Shown in pieces: positions 21,008 to 32,910 of a stretch of 64,000 nucleotides of DNA. The position numbers and the translations under genes were made by a program. Origin of the DNA: Rheum nobile (lineage: Eukaryota > Streptophyta > Magnoliopsida > Caryophyllales > Polygonaceae); NCBI GenBank assembly GCA_027886185.1, contig WOAB01000040.1, forward strand, positions 11,842,001 to 11,906,000, written 5' to 3'. The first letter of the stretch is position 1, and each line of letters opens with the position of its first letter. The notes under the pieces were generated by a model that did no database searches, was not told the DNA's origin, and saw only the letters and a program-made list of their open reading frames with translations.

Positions 21008-21676
21008 TGTTTTGGACGAAAAATGACCAATCGATCTCTTTCCGTTGATTTGAGGGGTAACAATAGTTAGGGTGATAAATCTACTCCGTTTGATGAGAAT
21101 AAGTGATTACCAATGGTAGTTTTTGTGATGCAAGAGAGGAAGAAGAAGGTTACAACATGAATAGTCAAAGAAGACGAGATGGTCGGACCAGATTACAAGC
21201 GTCGGTCGGACTAAACAACGTTGGACAAGATAGAATATATAAAAATGAGAGTTTTGATGATAAGAGTACAAGTGGTTGCAATAGAATGAAGTGTTGTAGA
21301 ATGTCGTAGAGTGTCTTTTGAGGCTTCTCCTAGAGCCTTATTTATACTTGCTTGATCTCTCCTTAAATGCTCTTGATCTCTCCTTAAATGCTCTTGATCT
21401 CTCCTTGATTCCTCATTAATTACGCTTGATCTCCTCTTAATAAGCCTTGATCCTCTCTTAAAGATGGTTGATTCCTTCCTTGATGGCTGAAATAATGCAT
21501 ATAGCCGTTGGAGATCTTGGAGTTGTTATACTTAAAGGAGAAAATCTCGTTGGTCCGTTGCGTCCAGGAATCAGGCGACGGTCGCATGGCTCACGTCCGA
21601 CGGGTCTGATGCGTCCGACGGTTGCATCAGACAGTTGATGCCCATTGGACGAGTAGTCGATTTTCCGACCCCAACA
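21008..21676 (-). mobile_element. Solo LTR, inserted in integrase of element D
   Basis: 669 bp, TGTTTTGGAC on the left and GACCCCAACA on the right. The target duplication AAGAC (21003-21007, 21677-21681) is exact. On the minus strand there is a GTATAAATAAGG promoter box near 21345. Three near copies of CTTGATCTCTCCTTAAATG lie at about 21353-21420. It is a different family from the solo LTR at 18955-20077. No internal domains. Confidence 0.88.
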
Positions 21677-22622
21677 AAGACCACATGGGAAACCCCAGAA
21701 GTTAGCAGAAGTTTACCACAAGGAGATTATCCGTTTACATGGTATCCCCAAGACCATTATATCGGATCGAGATGGCCGATTCATGTCAAGATTTTGGCAA
21801 GAACTTCACAAGGCCATGGGAACTGAATTGAGATTCAGTACAGCGTTTCATCCTCAGACGGATGGACAGTCTGAAAGGACCATCCAGACCTTGGAGGATA
21901 TACTAAGAGCATGTGTACTCGATCGTCCGACTAGCTGGGAAGACATCCTGAGTTTGATTGAGTTCACATACAATAATAGCTCGCATGCTACTATCAAGAT
22001 GGATCCGTTCGAAGCTTTGTATGGTCGCAGATGTAGATCTCCGATTTGTTGGGATGAGAATGCCGACAAGATTCTGCTCGGACCAGAGTTGGTCGAGAGA
22101 ACAGCTTCGGACATTGTTTTGATTAGACAAAGAATGTTGACCGCCCAAAGTCGACAGAAGTCTTACGCGGATCGGAAGCGTAGGACTGTCGAGTTCGAGG
22201 TTGGTGACAAAGTATTTGTCAAAGTATCCCCATCCAAGGGTGTGTTCAGATTTGGTAAGCATGGGAAGCTTAACCCTCGCTACGTGGGACCATTCGAGAT
22301 TCTTGATAGAGTGGGATCTCTAGCGTACCGCCTGGCATTGCCGCCATCTGCACACCCAGTGTATAATGTATTCCACGTATCCTTGCTAAGGAAATATGTG
22401 CCAGATGAGTCTCATGTGCTGAGCTATGAGGACATCGAGATTCAAGCAAATGGTACCTACGAAGAGATGCATGTGCGCATTCTTGAGCGTCATGAGAAGC
22501 AATTGCGCAACAAGATCGTACCGTTGGTACGAATTCTGTGGTCCAAGTCAGGGACTGAAGAAGTTACTTGGGAAACTGAAGCAGATATGTTTAGACGTTT
22601 TTCCGAGTTATTTGCGACCTAA
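21677..22622 (+). pseudogene. Integrase core end and chromodomain of element D
   Basis: After the solo LTR the integrase resumes. A frameshift lies near 21690-21780, and the open frame is clear from 21783: SRFWQELHKAMGTELRFSTA, then FHPQTDGQSERTIQTLEDIL with the catalytic glutamate. A GPY/F-like module follows (GDKVFVKVSPSKGVFRFGKH, PRYVGPFEILDRVGSLAYRL). The end, from about residue 225, is a chromodomain: RILERHEKQLRNKIVPLVRI, then LWSKSGTEEVTWETEADM. A chromodomain of this type is thought to guide integration to chromatin marks. The stop is TAA at 22620-22622. Confidence 0.9.
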
Positions 22623-22640
22623 GTTTCGGGGTCAAAACTT

Positions 22641-22657
22641 CTTTTAAGGGGGGGTGA
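22641..22657 (+). promoter_or_regulatory. Polypurine tract of element D
   Basis: TTAAGGGGGGG followed by TGA lies directly before the 3' LTR start at 22658, the expected place for the plus-strand primer. Confidence 0.8.
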
Positions 22658-25060
22658 TGTGATACCCCGTACTTTTGTAAGGGTATTTTGGGATTTGTCC
22701 CAAACACCCGTTTCGTACGTCGAATTAATTTCAGAGACAGAATGACATTCTGTAATGTTCTTAATCTCTGTAATATTTTTCTAAGTGAAATAATATACAG
22801 TCGATGTATTTTGGGATTTAATACTCGTTCGTGTACGATTATTGTTATCTCGGGCTAAGGCCAAAGCTAACCCAAGCTTAATCTGATGCAAAAGGGCCTT
22901 GGCGGCGACCACCGTTAGGCTAGCGGCGACCGCCGCCCAGTAGCCAGCGTCATCGTTATCTTCCTGTGCAAGTGGCCTAGGAATGCGGCGACCGCCGCCA
23001 GATATGCGGCGACCGCCGCCAGAGACCCATAAGGGCGGCGACCTCTTGCCGATCACGGCGACCGCCGCCACTGTTGCAGGGCTAGTTGCAGGGGCTTGCC
23101 GGCGATCGGGGGACGACTCGATCTCGGCCCTCCACGTGCATGTCTTGCCCATTTCTTGTCCCCTGAGTTTGGATATTTAAGGAGGATGTTTGGGATCAGA
23201 TTGAAGCTCAATTCGAAGCTCAAATCCCTCACAATCATCTCGTCGGAATATTAAGCTCTCATTGGAGACTTTGAGATCGATCATCGGAGTTCCATTGGGT
23301 GTTATTCCAGTTGCAAAGAGAAGTCTTGGAAGCCCTTAGAAGCTTAGAATCCAAAGCAAAGGAAATGAGAAGCAAAACAATCGAAGTCGGTGAGTTTTTG
23401 CCTCTCGTGTATATTTTCTGGTGTTCATAGTGGCGCCCGCCGTAAGGCAGGCGGCGACCGCCGCCACGAACAGCGGCGCCCGTCGTAAGGTAGGCGGCGA
23501 CCACTGCCCAGAAGCTCTTGGCTTGTTTCGGCCTTGGCTTTTGTGGTTTCGATCGGGCTACGTTCCTTTCGATTCCTTTTGTTATTCTTTAGATTCGTAC
23601 TCTTTGTTGTAGAATCTAACTTAGGGTTTCTTTATGGGTCGATCCGAAGGAATCTGTGTTGCCAGATTTGTCCCTGCTTTGAGCCCGGAAACCAGTTGTC
23701 GTCGTACCAAGCTTCGTTTAAGCTTCTATGGATTTAAGGCAAGTGGCGGTTCGCTCTTGCTCATCATTCCATGTTTCCATTAATTATCAGTTGTTTAATT
23801 GAGTAATTAATTTGGAATGAATAATGTGTTCGTCTGGGAACAGTTTTGTTAATTGTTTTGGAGAACTAAAATATGATATTATAATAGGTTGTATATCTGT
23901 TAGAACAACGCTATTATGAATATATATTTATGTCAATAGCCTTGAGGGCGGTTATGTTGATGTTTGTGGACTATTGTTGTGCTTGGACTGTTTAGTTAGC
24001 ACTAGTAGTTAGGAACGTTGGATTCGTTGGGATCCAGTCGTTTCTTTATAATTTGGTAGAGAGGTGGCTAGACCCCACCTAATACCATATGGCCGGTCAT
24101 GACCCAACCTCTGATACACGAGTATAGAGGTGGTGCACTTAGCTGGTGACACAAATCTCAGAGTTTAGTAAAGAGGTGGCTAGACCCCACCTAATACTAT
24201 ATGTATAGGATCCATGGGATATATACATTTAAAAGCTTGTAACGTGTTGTGCGTTTGAGAATATCATAAGATAAGTGCCGTTGTCGCACATAATTAATAT
24301 ATCTTGGGCGAGTAGTACAGCTAGGCGCTAGTGCAGCTAGGAAAGTTCATCTTAACTTTTAGTCGCTCGAATGCGATACTGTAATTCTTTGATTCTGTGT
24401 TGTTCCAGACTTTGTCATATCTTCCTATAAGACTCATTTCGTTGGAGTCTTCTTTCGAGTTGATTTCTAGGAAGACTCGGTCTTCCAGAATCTTCGCTTG
24501 TGCATGCCTTTTGCTGTATTCAAGTAGAGTATGGTGGTTGACTAGCGTACTCGACTGTTATTCGAGAGACGATGAGTCTAACCTAATATGACTACTTAGA
24601 ACTTTTTGCTTTGTGCCCTTGCATGGTCTTTCATTAGACTAACCAACCGGAATTGTTCTCTACATGGTTGGCTGGTGTCATCCGTTCGATTCGGCACATC
24701 AGATAGAGCGCAGATATGAGGAGACTAGAATGACTATGAAGACGACGGTAGTTTTTGGATGTTTTTAATGTTTTAATCAGGTTGAGAACCTTGGGCAGGT
24801 GATCATGGCGATCACAACCCCTTTTTGTATATTTTAAGAAAGACTTTCGTTGTATCTTGTTTAACTCTGTATTTAGTCCTATTCGGAATTGGGATGTAAT
24901 TCCGGGACTCATGCTTTAATCGAATATTATGATGATTTTGTATCATAAGTGTTTCATGGATTGTATTTAAACGGTAAAGCCTTGGGTGGCTTCGGTGAGG
25001 AAAACCGAGGTCACTGGCGGTAATACCTTTCCAAATGGGTTAAGATTTGGGGGTGTTACA
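22658..25060 (+). repeat. 3' LTR of element D
   Basis: 2403 bp, co-linear with the 5' LTR, with TGTGATACC and GTGTTACA ends. It lacks one 21-bp GC-rich repeat unit present in the 5' LTR. Sampled segments show about 3-5 differences per 200 bp, mostly transitions. Confidence 0.95.
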
Positions 25061-25540
25061 GGAGATGAATGGAAGACTGCATTCAAAACCAAGTATGGAC
25101 TCTATGAGTGGATGGTAATGCCCTTCGGCCTAACTAATGCACCAAGTACTTTCATGAGGTTGATGAACCACGTGCTTAGGCCATTTCTAGGGAAATTTGT
25201 AGTTGTTTATTTTGATGACATTTTGATCTATAGTTCCAATCTGCATGATCATGCTCATCATATTAGACAAGTATTAGGGATCCTTAGAAAAGAAAAGCTA
25301 TATGAAAATTTCAAGAAATGTCACTTTTGCTCGGACCATGTAATCTTTCTTGGATTTGTTGTTAGCAAAACAGGTTTGAAGGTTGATGAAGAGAAGGTGA
25401 AAGCCATTCGAGAGTGGCCAATTCCTTCTACTATGACTCAGGTGAGAAGTTTCTTAGGCTTGGCTGGATTCTATAGAAGGTTTGTGAGAGACTTTAGTAC
25501 CATAGCCACACCCCTCACCGAACTCACAAAAAAAGAATGT
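25061..25540 (+). pseudogene. Element C, second part: RT catalytic core
   Basis: Resumes element C after element D with DEWKTAFKTKYGLYEWMVMP, FGLTNAPSTFMRLMNHVLR and catalytic VVYFDDILIYSS, then FLGLAGFYRRFVRDFSTIAT. The frame is lost at an A7 run near 25529-25535 and continues one frame over from 25539. A homopolymer slip is the simplest cause. Confidence 0.9.
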
Positions 25541-27026
25541 GGTATTCTATTGGGCAGAGTCACAAGAAACAACCTTCCAAACCCTGAAATACAAGCTCAC
25601 CCATGCTCCATTACTTGTGCTACCTGACTTCACAAAAACTTTTGATATTGAGTGTGATGCTTCGGGTATTGGGCTTGGGGGTGTGCTAATGCAAGGAGGC
25701 AAACCTATTGCATATTTCAGTGAGAAGCTTAGTGGGGCTGAATTGAACTACCCTACATATGACAAAGAACTGTTTGCCTTGGTGAGAGTGCTTAAGACTT
25801 GGCAACATTACCTTATGCCCAAGGAATTTTTCATACATTCGGATCATGAGGCCTTGAAGTTTCTCAAAGGGCAAAGCAAGCTCAACTGTCGGCATGCCAA
25901 GTGGGTGGAATTCATTGAAGCATTTCCTTATGTTATCAAGCATAAGAAATGGAATGACAACATAGTGGCTGACGCCTTGTCTAGGAGGTACACTCTACTT
26001 ACTTCTCTTGATGCTAAGGTATTGGGATTTGCTTGCATGAAATCTATGTATGCTAATGATGTTGACTTTGCTGAGATGTTCCATGCATGTATGAATAAAG
26101 GGAGATATGATATGTTTTATGTGCATGATGGATTTTTGTTTAAGGGTGACAAACTTTGTGTGCCTAGTGGATCTCTACGTAAGTTGTTTATCCATGAGGC
26201 ATATGGAGGGGGTCTAATGGGGCATTTTGGGATAGCAAAGACTTTAGGCACCCTAAAGTATCATTTCTTTTGGCCACACATGATAAAATATGTAGAAATA
26301 TTTTGTGCTTCTTGTGTGACATGTGCTAAATCTAAGTCTAAACTGAACCCCCATGGATTGTACACGCCCTTACCCATTCCTAGTTCTCCATGGGAAGATA
26401 TATCTATGGACTTTGTGTTGGGACTACCTAGTTCCAAAAGAGGTAGAGATTCAATCTTGGTGGTAGTTGATCGGTTTTCAAAAATGGCTCATTTCATTGC
26501 ATGTCATAATACCGACGACGCATCACATGTTGCTAATTTGTTCTTTGGAGAAATTGTTAGACTTCATAGAGTACCTAAAACCATAGTTTCGGACAGAGAT
26601 GCTAAATTTCTTAGTAATTTTTGGAAGACTTTGTGGTCTAAGTTAGGTACTAAATTGCTTTTCTCCACTTCGAGTCATCCTTAAATGGACGGCCAAACTG
26701 AAGTTGTTAATAGGACATTAGGAACTCTATTGCGTTCTTTGTTGAGTACTAACCTGCGTAGGTGGGAAGAATGCTTAGCTTTTATAGAGTTTGCCTACAA
26801 CCGAACAATCCATTCGGCCACTAAGAAGTCTCCTTTCGAAGTTGTCTATGGACGGAATCCTATTACTCCTTTGGACATGGTCCCATACACTCTCAGGGAT
26901 CCAGAGGACAAGAAAGGTAAGGATCAAGTTGATTTTGTCAAGAGGCTACACGCCTCAACTCGCCAAAGGCTTGAAGAGCGCACAACGCAATACATCAAGA
27001 AGGCGAATAGGGGAGGCGTGAAGTGA
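25539..27026 (+). pseudogene. Element C RNase H and integrase
   Basis: RNase H begins FDIECDASGIGLGGVLMQGG and ends DNIVADALSRRY. Integrase has MGHFGIAKTLGTLKYHFFWP with CASCVTCAKSKS, the core WEDISMDFVLGLPSSKRGRD and VSDRDAKFLSNFWKTLWSKL. A TAA at 26682-26684 falls in the HPQMDGQT block where glutamine is usual. The same frame then continues with VNRTLGTLLRSLLSTNLRRW and VVYGRNPITPLDM to 27026. Only one stop interrupts almost 1.5 kb, so C is less decayed than A or B. Confidence 0.9.
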
Positions 27027-27850
27027 TCTTTGAACCTGGGGATCTTGTGTGGATCCCGTTAAGGAAGGAAAGGTTTCCAAAACAGCGGGATTCTAAGCTG
27101 AAGCCGTGCAGAGATGGTCCCTTTCAAGTGCTCAAGCGCATCAACAACAATGCATACCAAATTGAGCTACCCGGTGAGTATGGTGTCCATGATGTGTTTA
27201 ATGTGGATGACTTATCCCCTTTTGTTATGGACATTGATATTGAAGAGGACCAAGCAGATTCGAGGTCGAATCTTCCTCAAGGAGGGGAGGATGATGCGAA
27301 TGCCGATCCGCATTAAGTGGACACGACGCCGCCGGCACCAATACTAGGGCTTGACAAGTCACTCGACGCCGAGCCTCCAAATCAGGCGTCCTTTGGCCTA
27401 CAACCTTCTCTTGATGGTGAAGAGCAACAGGTTCCAAGAGCGCTGGAGAAAGTGTGGCCCGCGCCCACCAAGCCTGTCACCAGAGCCGATGCCCGGGCAC
27501 TAGCGCGCGACACTCAAGACCACGTCGGCGTAAACCCACCTCTGGGGGCCATCACTCGGTTCCAAGCCAAGAACCTTCTTCATGACCTCCAAAGAGGCCT
27601 GATGGCTCAAAGTGCGTCGAGCCAACTGCTCAAAGACTCAGTGACTCTACTTAGCCAAGAGAAGGCGCTGACACAACCATGTGATCCTCGACACTCATCG
27701 AGCACTTCTCTTCCAATCGGCCTCCAACTCCTTCTTCAGCCTTCATGGATCCAAGGAGTGCCAAGGACCTCAGGTTGGCCGAGCAAATTGGAGGAATGCC
27801 TATCCAAGACATGCCAAGACAAGGAAGGGCCGACGCTGGCCATGTCCTGA
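27023..27850 (+). pseudogene. Element C GPY/F module and C-terminal tail
   Basis: A frameshift at about 27023 leads to FEPGDLVWIPLRKERFPKQR, then DGPFQVLKRINNNAYQIELP and VFNVDDLSPFVMDIDIEED. A TAA at 27314-27316 is followed in frame by a proline-rich tail with TRADARALARDTQDHVG and GAITRFQAKNL, reminiscent of the ITRARAKA tail of related elements but more diverged. Confidence 0.75.
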
Positions 27851-28437
27851 CAACACTAGCGTCGGCGCCAGCAGTGTCATGACAACTCAACCAAGGCGAT
27901 CTCCCAGATTCCTCGTGCATTTGGGCTCATTTTTGGTAGGACCTTTCATGATGATATCAAGGTTCACGTACATATCCAAATTTCAGCCCATTCCGAGTCG
28001 TTTTGCCCCTGCTTCTGTTGAAGGCCAGATTGCTATATTTAGTGTTTTCATGCTAGACTATTTAAGGGATTTTTTCCTTAGCTTTTCATTCACGTTTTAG
28101 CATATATTTTGTTCAAGTTTTTCCAGAGAAAAACCCTTATAACTCTCAAGCTTTGACGTCATTGGTTTAGTGTGTTTATCCGAACTCTTGTAGTTGTGAT
28201 CTAGGTGTGTATCCTAGATTTTGTCTATGAATTTCTACTGTTTGATTGGTGAGTTTATCGAAGAATTTCAGTAGCTTATCCCTCTCAAATCTCCTTCTAA
28301 GTCCCTCTCAAAATCTCTCAAAACCCCCACGTCTAGATCTTCCCTCACTCTTTTCACAATAGATCTTCACTTGGTGTTTTCACTCGGAACTTTGGACGTC
28401 GATCTCTCCTTGAACCAGTCTGGATCCTTGCTTGGGC
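27851..28437 (+). mobile_element. LTR-like end of element C
   Basis: Non-coding DNA between the pol tail and copia remnant J. It has a TATTTAAGG box near 28060. The right limit is inferred from where J's protease homology begins; GGCCATATCA could be the LTR end. No target duplication was found. Confidence 0.5.
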
Positions 28438-28732
28438 CATATCAAACAACATCTACATGACTGGCATTCACCATCTTCATAACGCCAAAGACTCTTGCTT
28501 TATACGTTGTAATGGCTTACTTACTTGATTTAAAGTTGAAAGACGAACAAGAGTCAATAACCCACTCTACACAAGTATCTGACTCACAACTACGATCCAC
28601 AACTTAAGAGAGAACAACCAATCCATCATCATCACCATTCACAACTACGGTGCTGTTTCTATGATCTTCATTTTAATTTTAATTTTTCAAATGTTTATAG
28701 TCTCTCTTGATATGCCCTTTATTTCCACTGTA

Positions 28733-29260
28733 TTAACAAGCATATCTCTCCCTGGTCTGCAATCTCCCTCTCAACTTGCTCCCAGAATCCATCACCAAAT
28801 CCTTGTACATATCTATGTCCATATCCTTCCTGCTAATCTCCTCATTCTGGAGACTATCTTTCACTGTTGATAAAGGCACAACAACACCACTCAAAGAAGA
28901 ATTGTTGATCCATACCATCGAAGTCTCCCAACTGTCATGAAAAGAATTCAAGAGAAATATGGGTTATAACTCGTCATCAAGGACCAACTTCATGGTGTTA
29001 TATTGATTGGACAATTCTTGAAACTCATCCAGATACTCTGCAATATATGCTTGTCGTTTTTGTACTTGAGACTCACCAACTTTCCAATCACAAATCTTTA
29101 CTCTAAATTGACTTCCTCTCATACATATCTTCTCATTTTTTTCATAACACGTGTATATTCGTCTTGTTGCTAATACGGTAATAAACATTGTCATCCACCC
29201 ATTGTCTGATAGTTCAAATAGCCTTTTTGTGCAGCTTTTTCCAATCACTCTTTGATGTCT
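28733..29260 (-). pseudogene. Copia J gag fragment
   Basis: Two open pieces in gag order: 28964-29263 with VGESQVQKRQAYIAEYLDEF and 28733-28951 with FHDSWETSMVWINN. From family knowledge these match the TNT-type gag segment around YI.EYL.EF and SLP.SWE. Frameshifts precede QFRVKICDWK. Confidence 0.65.
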
Positions 29261-30944
29261 CACTACTACAAAAAAGGGCTATTACCTCATAACATATAGG
29301 GGCGTGTATATTTAAAGATATAAAATCGTTAAAAAAACATATACTTTTATATCCCGGTTGTACAACAATTTTGGGGTATTAAATCAACGGAAAGTACTAG
29401 TATAGAAGCAAACTAGCATATGTTCCCGTGTCATGGAGTAGTTTGGTTAATAAAACTTGAAATTAAAATATTATTAAAAATATACAAAAACGAAACTAGT
29501 AAATTATAAGTTTAATCTCTTGAACATATGGTGATAAGTTTTTTATATGATTAGAATTGAAAATATATACGCGAATTTGTATAGAAAATGGAAAATAAAT
29601 TAGGAAGTTCATACAAATAACTGAATAAGAGAGCATTAAATTAGATTGAAGTAACGTGAATGACTAATTATGTATAATTAATTAAAAGGAAAAACTGGCT
29701 AAATTATATCACATATTTTTTTCAAATATTTTTAATATATATATCATTTTTGCATCATGAATCATACATTATCAATTGTATGTTATCAATTATATATATT
29801 TAAGTATTAAAACAATAAGAACATTACGTTTTTAGATATATAATTTTGAAAAACGTACCTTTGACATGGTTGAAACATAGTTTTTAATTTTTAGCTTTAT
29901 ATATTAATTTATAAATATTTTTAACGTAGTTTTCAAAAAAAAATCATACGCACATATATATTATAAATAATTTTAATTACAAATAATAAGTACATAACTA
30001 ATAAGGTAAAATATATGTTATATATAGTTTTACTTACAAATAATAAGAAACTAATGAGGTAAAAATATATAAATAATCATTGAGATGATATATTTGTATA
30101 ATTAAAGTAAACTAATTTAGTGTCCGTGCCATGCACGGTATATATTTATAATTTTGTTTAGTATAGTATTAATTTAATTCCTCATACATTTCTAATAAAC
30201 CTATATATGATATAAAAGGGTTGCCTTTCTTCTTCAGAAAACACACAAACACAAAATTCTTCCCTCTTCTCTGTTTTCTAAACACATCAGCAAACCTGCC
30301 CTTCTCTTACTGGTCTGAGTTCCAGCGATCCCTTTTGTTCTTACATGAGGTGCACAAGTTTGAGGAGAGTTGTGTAACCTTGGGGGGCTTACGCCATTTC
30401 TGACTTGCACTAGTGTCAGGGCGATTTGCTTCTAAGGCATTGGCTTGTACCATGACACAACAACAAGGCTACATCTACATTAAATATCGGCCGACATTTC
30501 TTTCTCTGTTCGAGTTCTTGTCCTTGTGGTGATTCTCAACTTACATATGTTTACCTCGGACCACAAAGGTCTAAGTAATAAATACCATGAAGAAAGGAAA
30601 ACCATATGAATACCCCAGACCACAAAGGTGTACAAATGTATACAATATACCCTAGACCTGAATATATCCAAGATATATATTATTGTCAAATACCCCAAAT
30701 TTATGTCGCTTTTTATACCACCGACGTGTACATGTCTGGTGTATATTGTAACTTTGTACCGCGTATGTCTTTTTTGGCGGGTAGAAAGGAGAAAAAAGAT
30801 AAGGAGAATATACCCTGAGCGTGTAACTTTAAGGTTTGTAGTATATAGTCGACAACTATATACATTATTGATCAGTACCTCGGACCCTTTCCAGGGTATA
30901 ATGAACAAAACGCTCGGGGTATTTGAGCATTTTTTGCAGTATTG
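29261..30944. mobile_element. CACTA-like non-autonomous element in copia J
   Basis: The left end is CACTACTACAAAAAAGGG. The right end in reverse complement is CAATACTGCAAAAAATGC, a diverged match. GGGGTAT / ATACCCC type motifs occur near both ends (for example around 29365 and 30610-30925), as in subterminal arrays. The flanks belong to one copia gag: residues before and after join across it. The 3-bp flanks are TCT and TCG, one mismatch. No transposase is visible; the centre is AT-rich with promoter-like DNA. Confidence 0.6.
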
Positions 30945-31130
30945 TCGCAGTCAGCTTTCTCGATTCTAACTCAACTAGATCATACAAGTCTCTACAGTAC
31001 AATAAATCTTTCATCCGAGTGCGAGTTCTTAATTGAATAATTTAAAGCCGTCAACTTGATATTTTACCATCAAAATTCTCAAATTTCATTGCCATTCATG
31101 CTCCTAATTCCCAATCTCAACACAATCAAA

Positions 31131-31145
31131 AACTCTGATACAATT
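31131..31145 (-). promoter_or_regulatory. Primer binding site of copia J
   Basis: On the minus strand TTGTATCAGAGTT follows the LTR end ACCAACA, a slightly mutated form of the tRNA-Met primer site TGGTATCAGAG. Confidence 0.6.
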
Positions 31146-31690
31146 TGTTGGTTCCGAAAATGCAAACTCGGGTTAACTAGGAGCTATATATGATAATCTT
31201 GCCGACTATCAAATGACACCCAAAATTGTGACACACACAAAAATTCAGAAAACTCAAACGCACACAAAATCAAGCACAATAATCAACACAAGAATTTCAC
31301 GTGGGAAAGCCCTCTATAACGAGAGGTAAAAAATCACGACCGATCAACCAAGTCAATCAATCTACTAATCAACAATTTGGTATAAATTTTTAACAATACA
31401 AGTCTCAAATACTGAAGACAAACAAGAGAAATAACTTACCAAAAACCACTTTGATAATGAGTAATTCAAAACCGAAAGATAATCTCCAAGACAAAACTTT
31501 CCCCACCTTTCTCTTTCTCTCCTTCAAGCTCACTCTCTTCTCTTTTGTCCTTTGTCTTGAAGACACTCATAAGACGCTCTCATTGGCTTCTCTTCTCGGT
31601 GGAGGCACATTGCACATACGCATTTCTTTCTTTCACCTCTTGCTAGCTAGCTTAATTATCAAGACTTGGACTGGACAGCCTTGGGCCCAT
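31146..31690 (-). mobile_element. 5' LTR remnant of copia J
   Basis: The right-hand neighbour of the primer site is LTR-like (TGTTGGTTCC on the + strand). The far end was not found, because no second LTR copy is present. The right limit given is a guess. Confidence 0.4.
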
Positions 31691-32587
31691 TAGACACAAC
31701 ATATATGCATATTAAGTTTATTATAGTATGTGCATTAGTCTTTAAGAATACATACAGTAGTGTGTAAGATTGTGATCGAATATATACATTAATGTGTAAC
31801 ATTATGCACATAACGCTATAATTAGATATGTGTGCATTAGAGTGAAAGGCATTTTGCATCAAATTAAAATAAAATGGGCAATTGCATGATATTAGAGTCA
31901 ATTCCAGTCTTTGTTCGTTTCCTTATTTGTTTGGGTTTAGTCCATAATAAGGATATTGTATGGACTAGCTTGTGTTGTTAGCTTATTGGTCTTAATGCAT
32001 ATTATCAAGTGTCAACTAGCCGAGTTACATGTTTAATGAAGGATAGTGGATTAGTCCACACATTGTCAATTAATACTAGGTTGGAATCCCCTTTACTTAT
32101 ATATTGGGCTTATCGATTGTGTATATGCGTTTGTATGGACACGATCTCTAGCTATGTATATCGTTCTAACGTACTCTAGTAGTGTAGTAGGAGATGTTTT
32201 GATCTATATTAAACAGATAAATTTACCAAATGAACTAAATAATATTAGTTTTAATTTAACTTGTTTTATTTTAACTTTTCTCAGTTCAGCTGATTTGAAT
32301 GATATTCCATAATTACAAAATCACGAGTTTAAATATCCTCTCTCGTTGTAAGGCATAATTCCCCATCTTACAAAATTTAACATGTTGACATGACGTAGTA
32401 CGAAGACTCAGATATTTTAAATGGATAAAGAGACATAACAAATACAATTCAATTACAAACTCCAGTTTGACAAAAATGAAAAACAAAACAAGCTTTCAGC
32501 GGATTTTGCATGAAAGGATTAAAAGCGAGAGATAACATCCAGAAAGCAACAGCTAGGTACTTTATCTCACCAACCATCGATCAACAG
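31691..32587. other. AT-rich intergenic DNA
   Basis: No gene recognised. A weak primer-site-like TGATATTAGAGTC occurs near 31886, and a TTACTTATATATTGGGC box near 32092, which may be relics of another LTR. Confidence 0.4.
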
Positions 32588-32910
32588 TTTTTTTTTTTTT
32601 TTTAAACAGACAAACAAAAGATACCTTTATAAACCGTAAGACATACTTAAATCATCATAACTGATGATTTTTACAAAGGATTTACAAGCTAACTGAATGG
32701 TCGAGCTCAAATCTAAATAATGGAGTCGAGATTAATGAATCTGAGCACGCTCATGTTGAGTTCAAAGGAACTCCGAAGTAGCACTGCGAAGAACAGTGGA
32801 AGGAATGTTGGAAGTAGCAAGGAAATCAGCTGCTTTGTTAGACTCTCGGTAGCAATGATGGACCATTGATCAAGAGTTGGACCAATTAACTTACTTACCA
32901 AAATTACTAT
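32588..32910 (-). pseudogene. LINE 3' end with RNase H remnant
   Basis: A T-run at 32588-32603 marks a poly(A) tail on the minus strand. Upstream of it the minus strand encodes VHHCYRESNKAADFLATSNI and then SEFL with a stop. From family knowledge this is the end of a LINE-associated RNase H (RVT_3), whose last block is typically H..RE.N..AD.LA. It is a 5'-truncated LINE copy. Confidence 0.7.

Larger units (their letters stand above)
12277..25060 (+). mobile_element. Ty3/gypsy chromodomain element D, complete, nested in element C
   Basis: Two LTRs (12277-14700 and 22658-25060) start TGTGATACC and end GTGTTACA. The 5-bp duplication GGAGA flanks the element (12272-12276, 25061-25065). A primer site and a polypurine tract are in place. 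The interior codes for a pre-gag ORF, Gag with two knuckles, protease, RT, RNase H, integrase and a chromodomain in one main frame. It is interrupted by stops and by two solo LTRs. The domain order and terminal chromodomain place it among chromoviruses, probably near the Tekay/Del group. LTRs differ by roughly 2% by eye in sampled segments. Confidence 0.95.
28438..31145 (-). mobile_element. Ty1/copia remnant J, split by a CACTA-like element
   Basis: Read on the minus strand: a primer site and 5' LTR end at 31131-31160, then a gag start with MAMKFENFDGKIS and RTRMKDLLYCRDLYDLVE. After the CACTA-like insert, gag continues near 29263-28964 (QAYIAEYLDEFQELSNQYNT) and 28951-28733 (KDSLQNEEISRKDM). 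A protease remnant near 28600-28441 reads EWVIDSCSSFNFKS, where the usual DSGAS is DSCSS. Many stops and frameshifts. The pol part beyond is missing, cut by the end of element C. Confidence 0.7.

Noticed and set aside
30120..30140. CCGTGCCATGCACGG hairpin near 30123 as a Helitron end
   Set aside because: There is a hairpin-like word, but no CTRR end after it and no TC start could be paired with it.
31880..31900. Primer-site-like TGATATTAGAGTC as a sign of a further LTR element
   Set aside because: Two or more mismatches to the usual site and no adjoining LTR end or gag was found.
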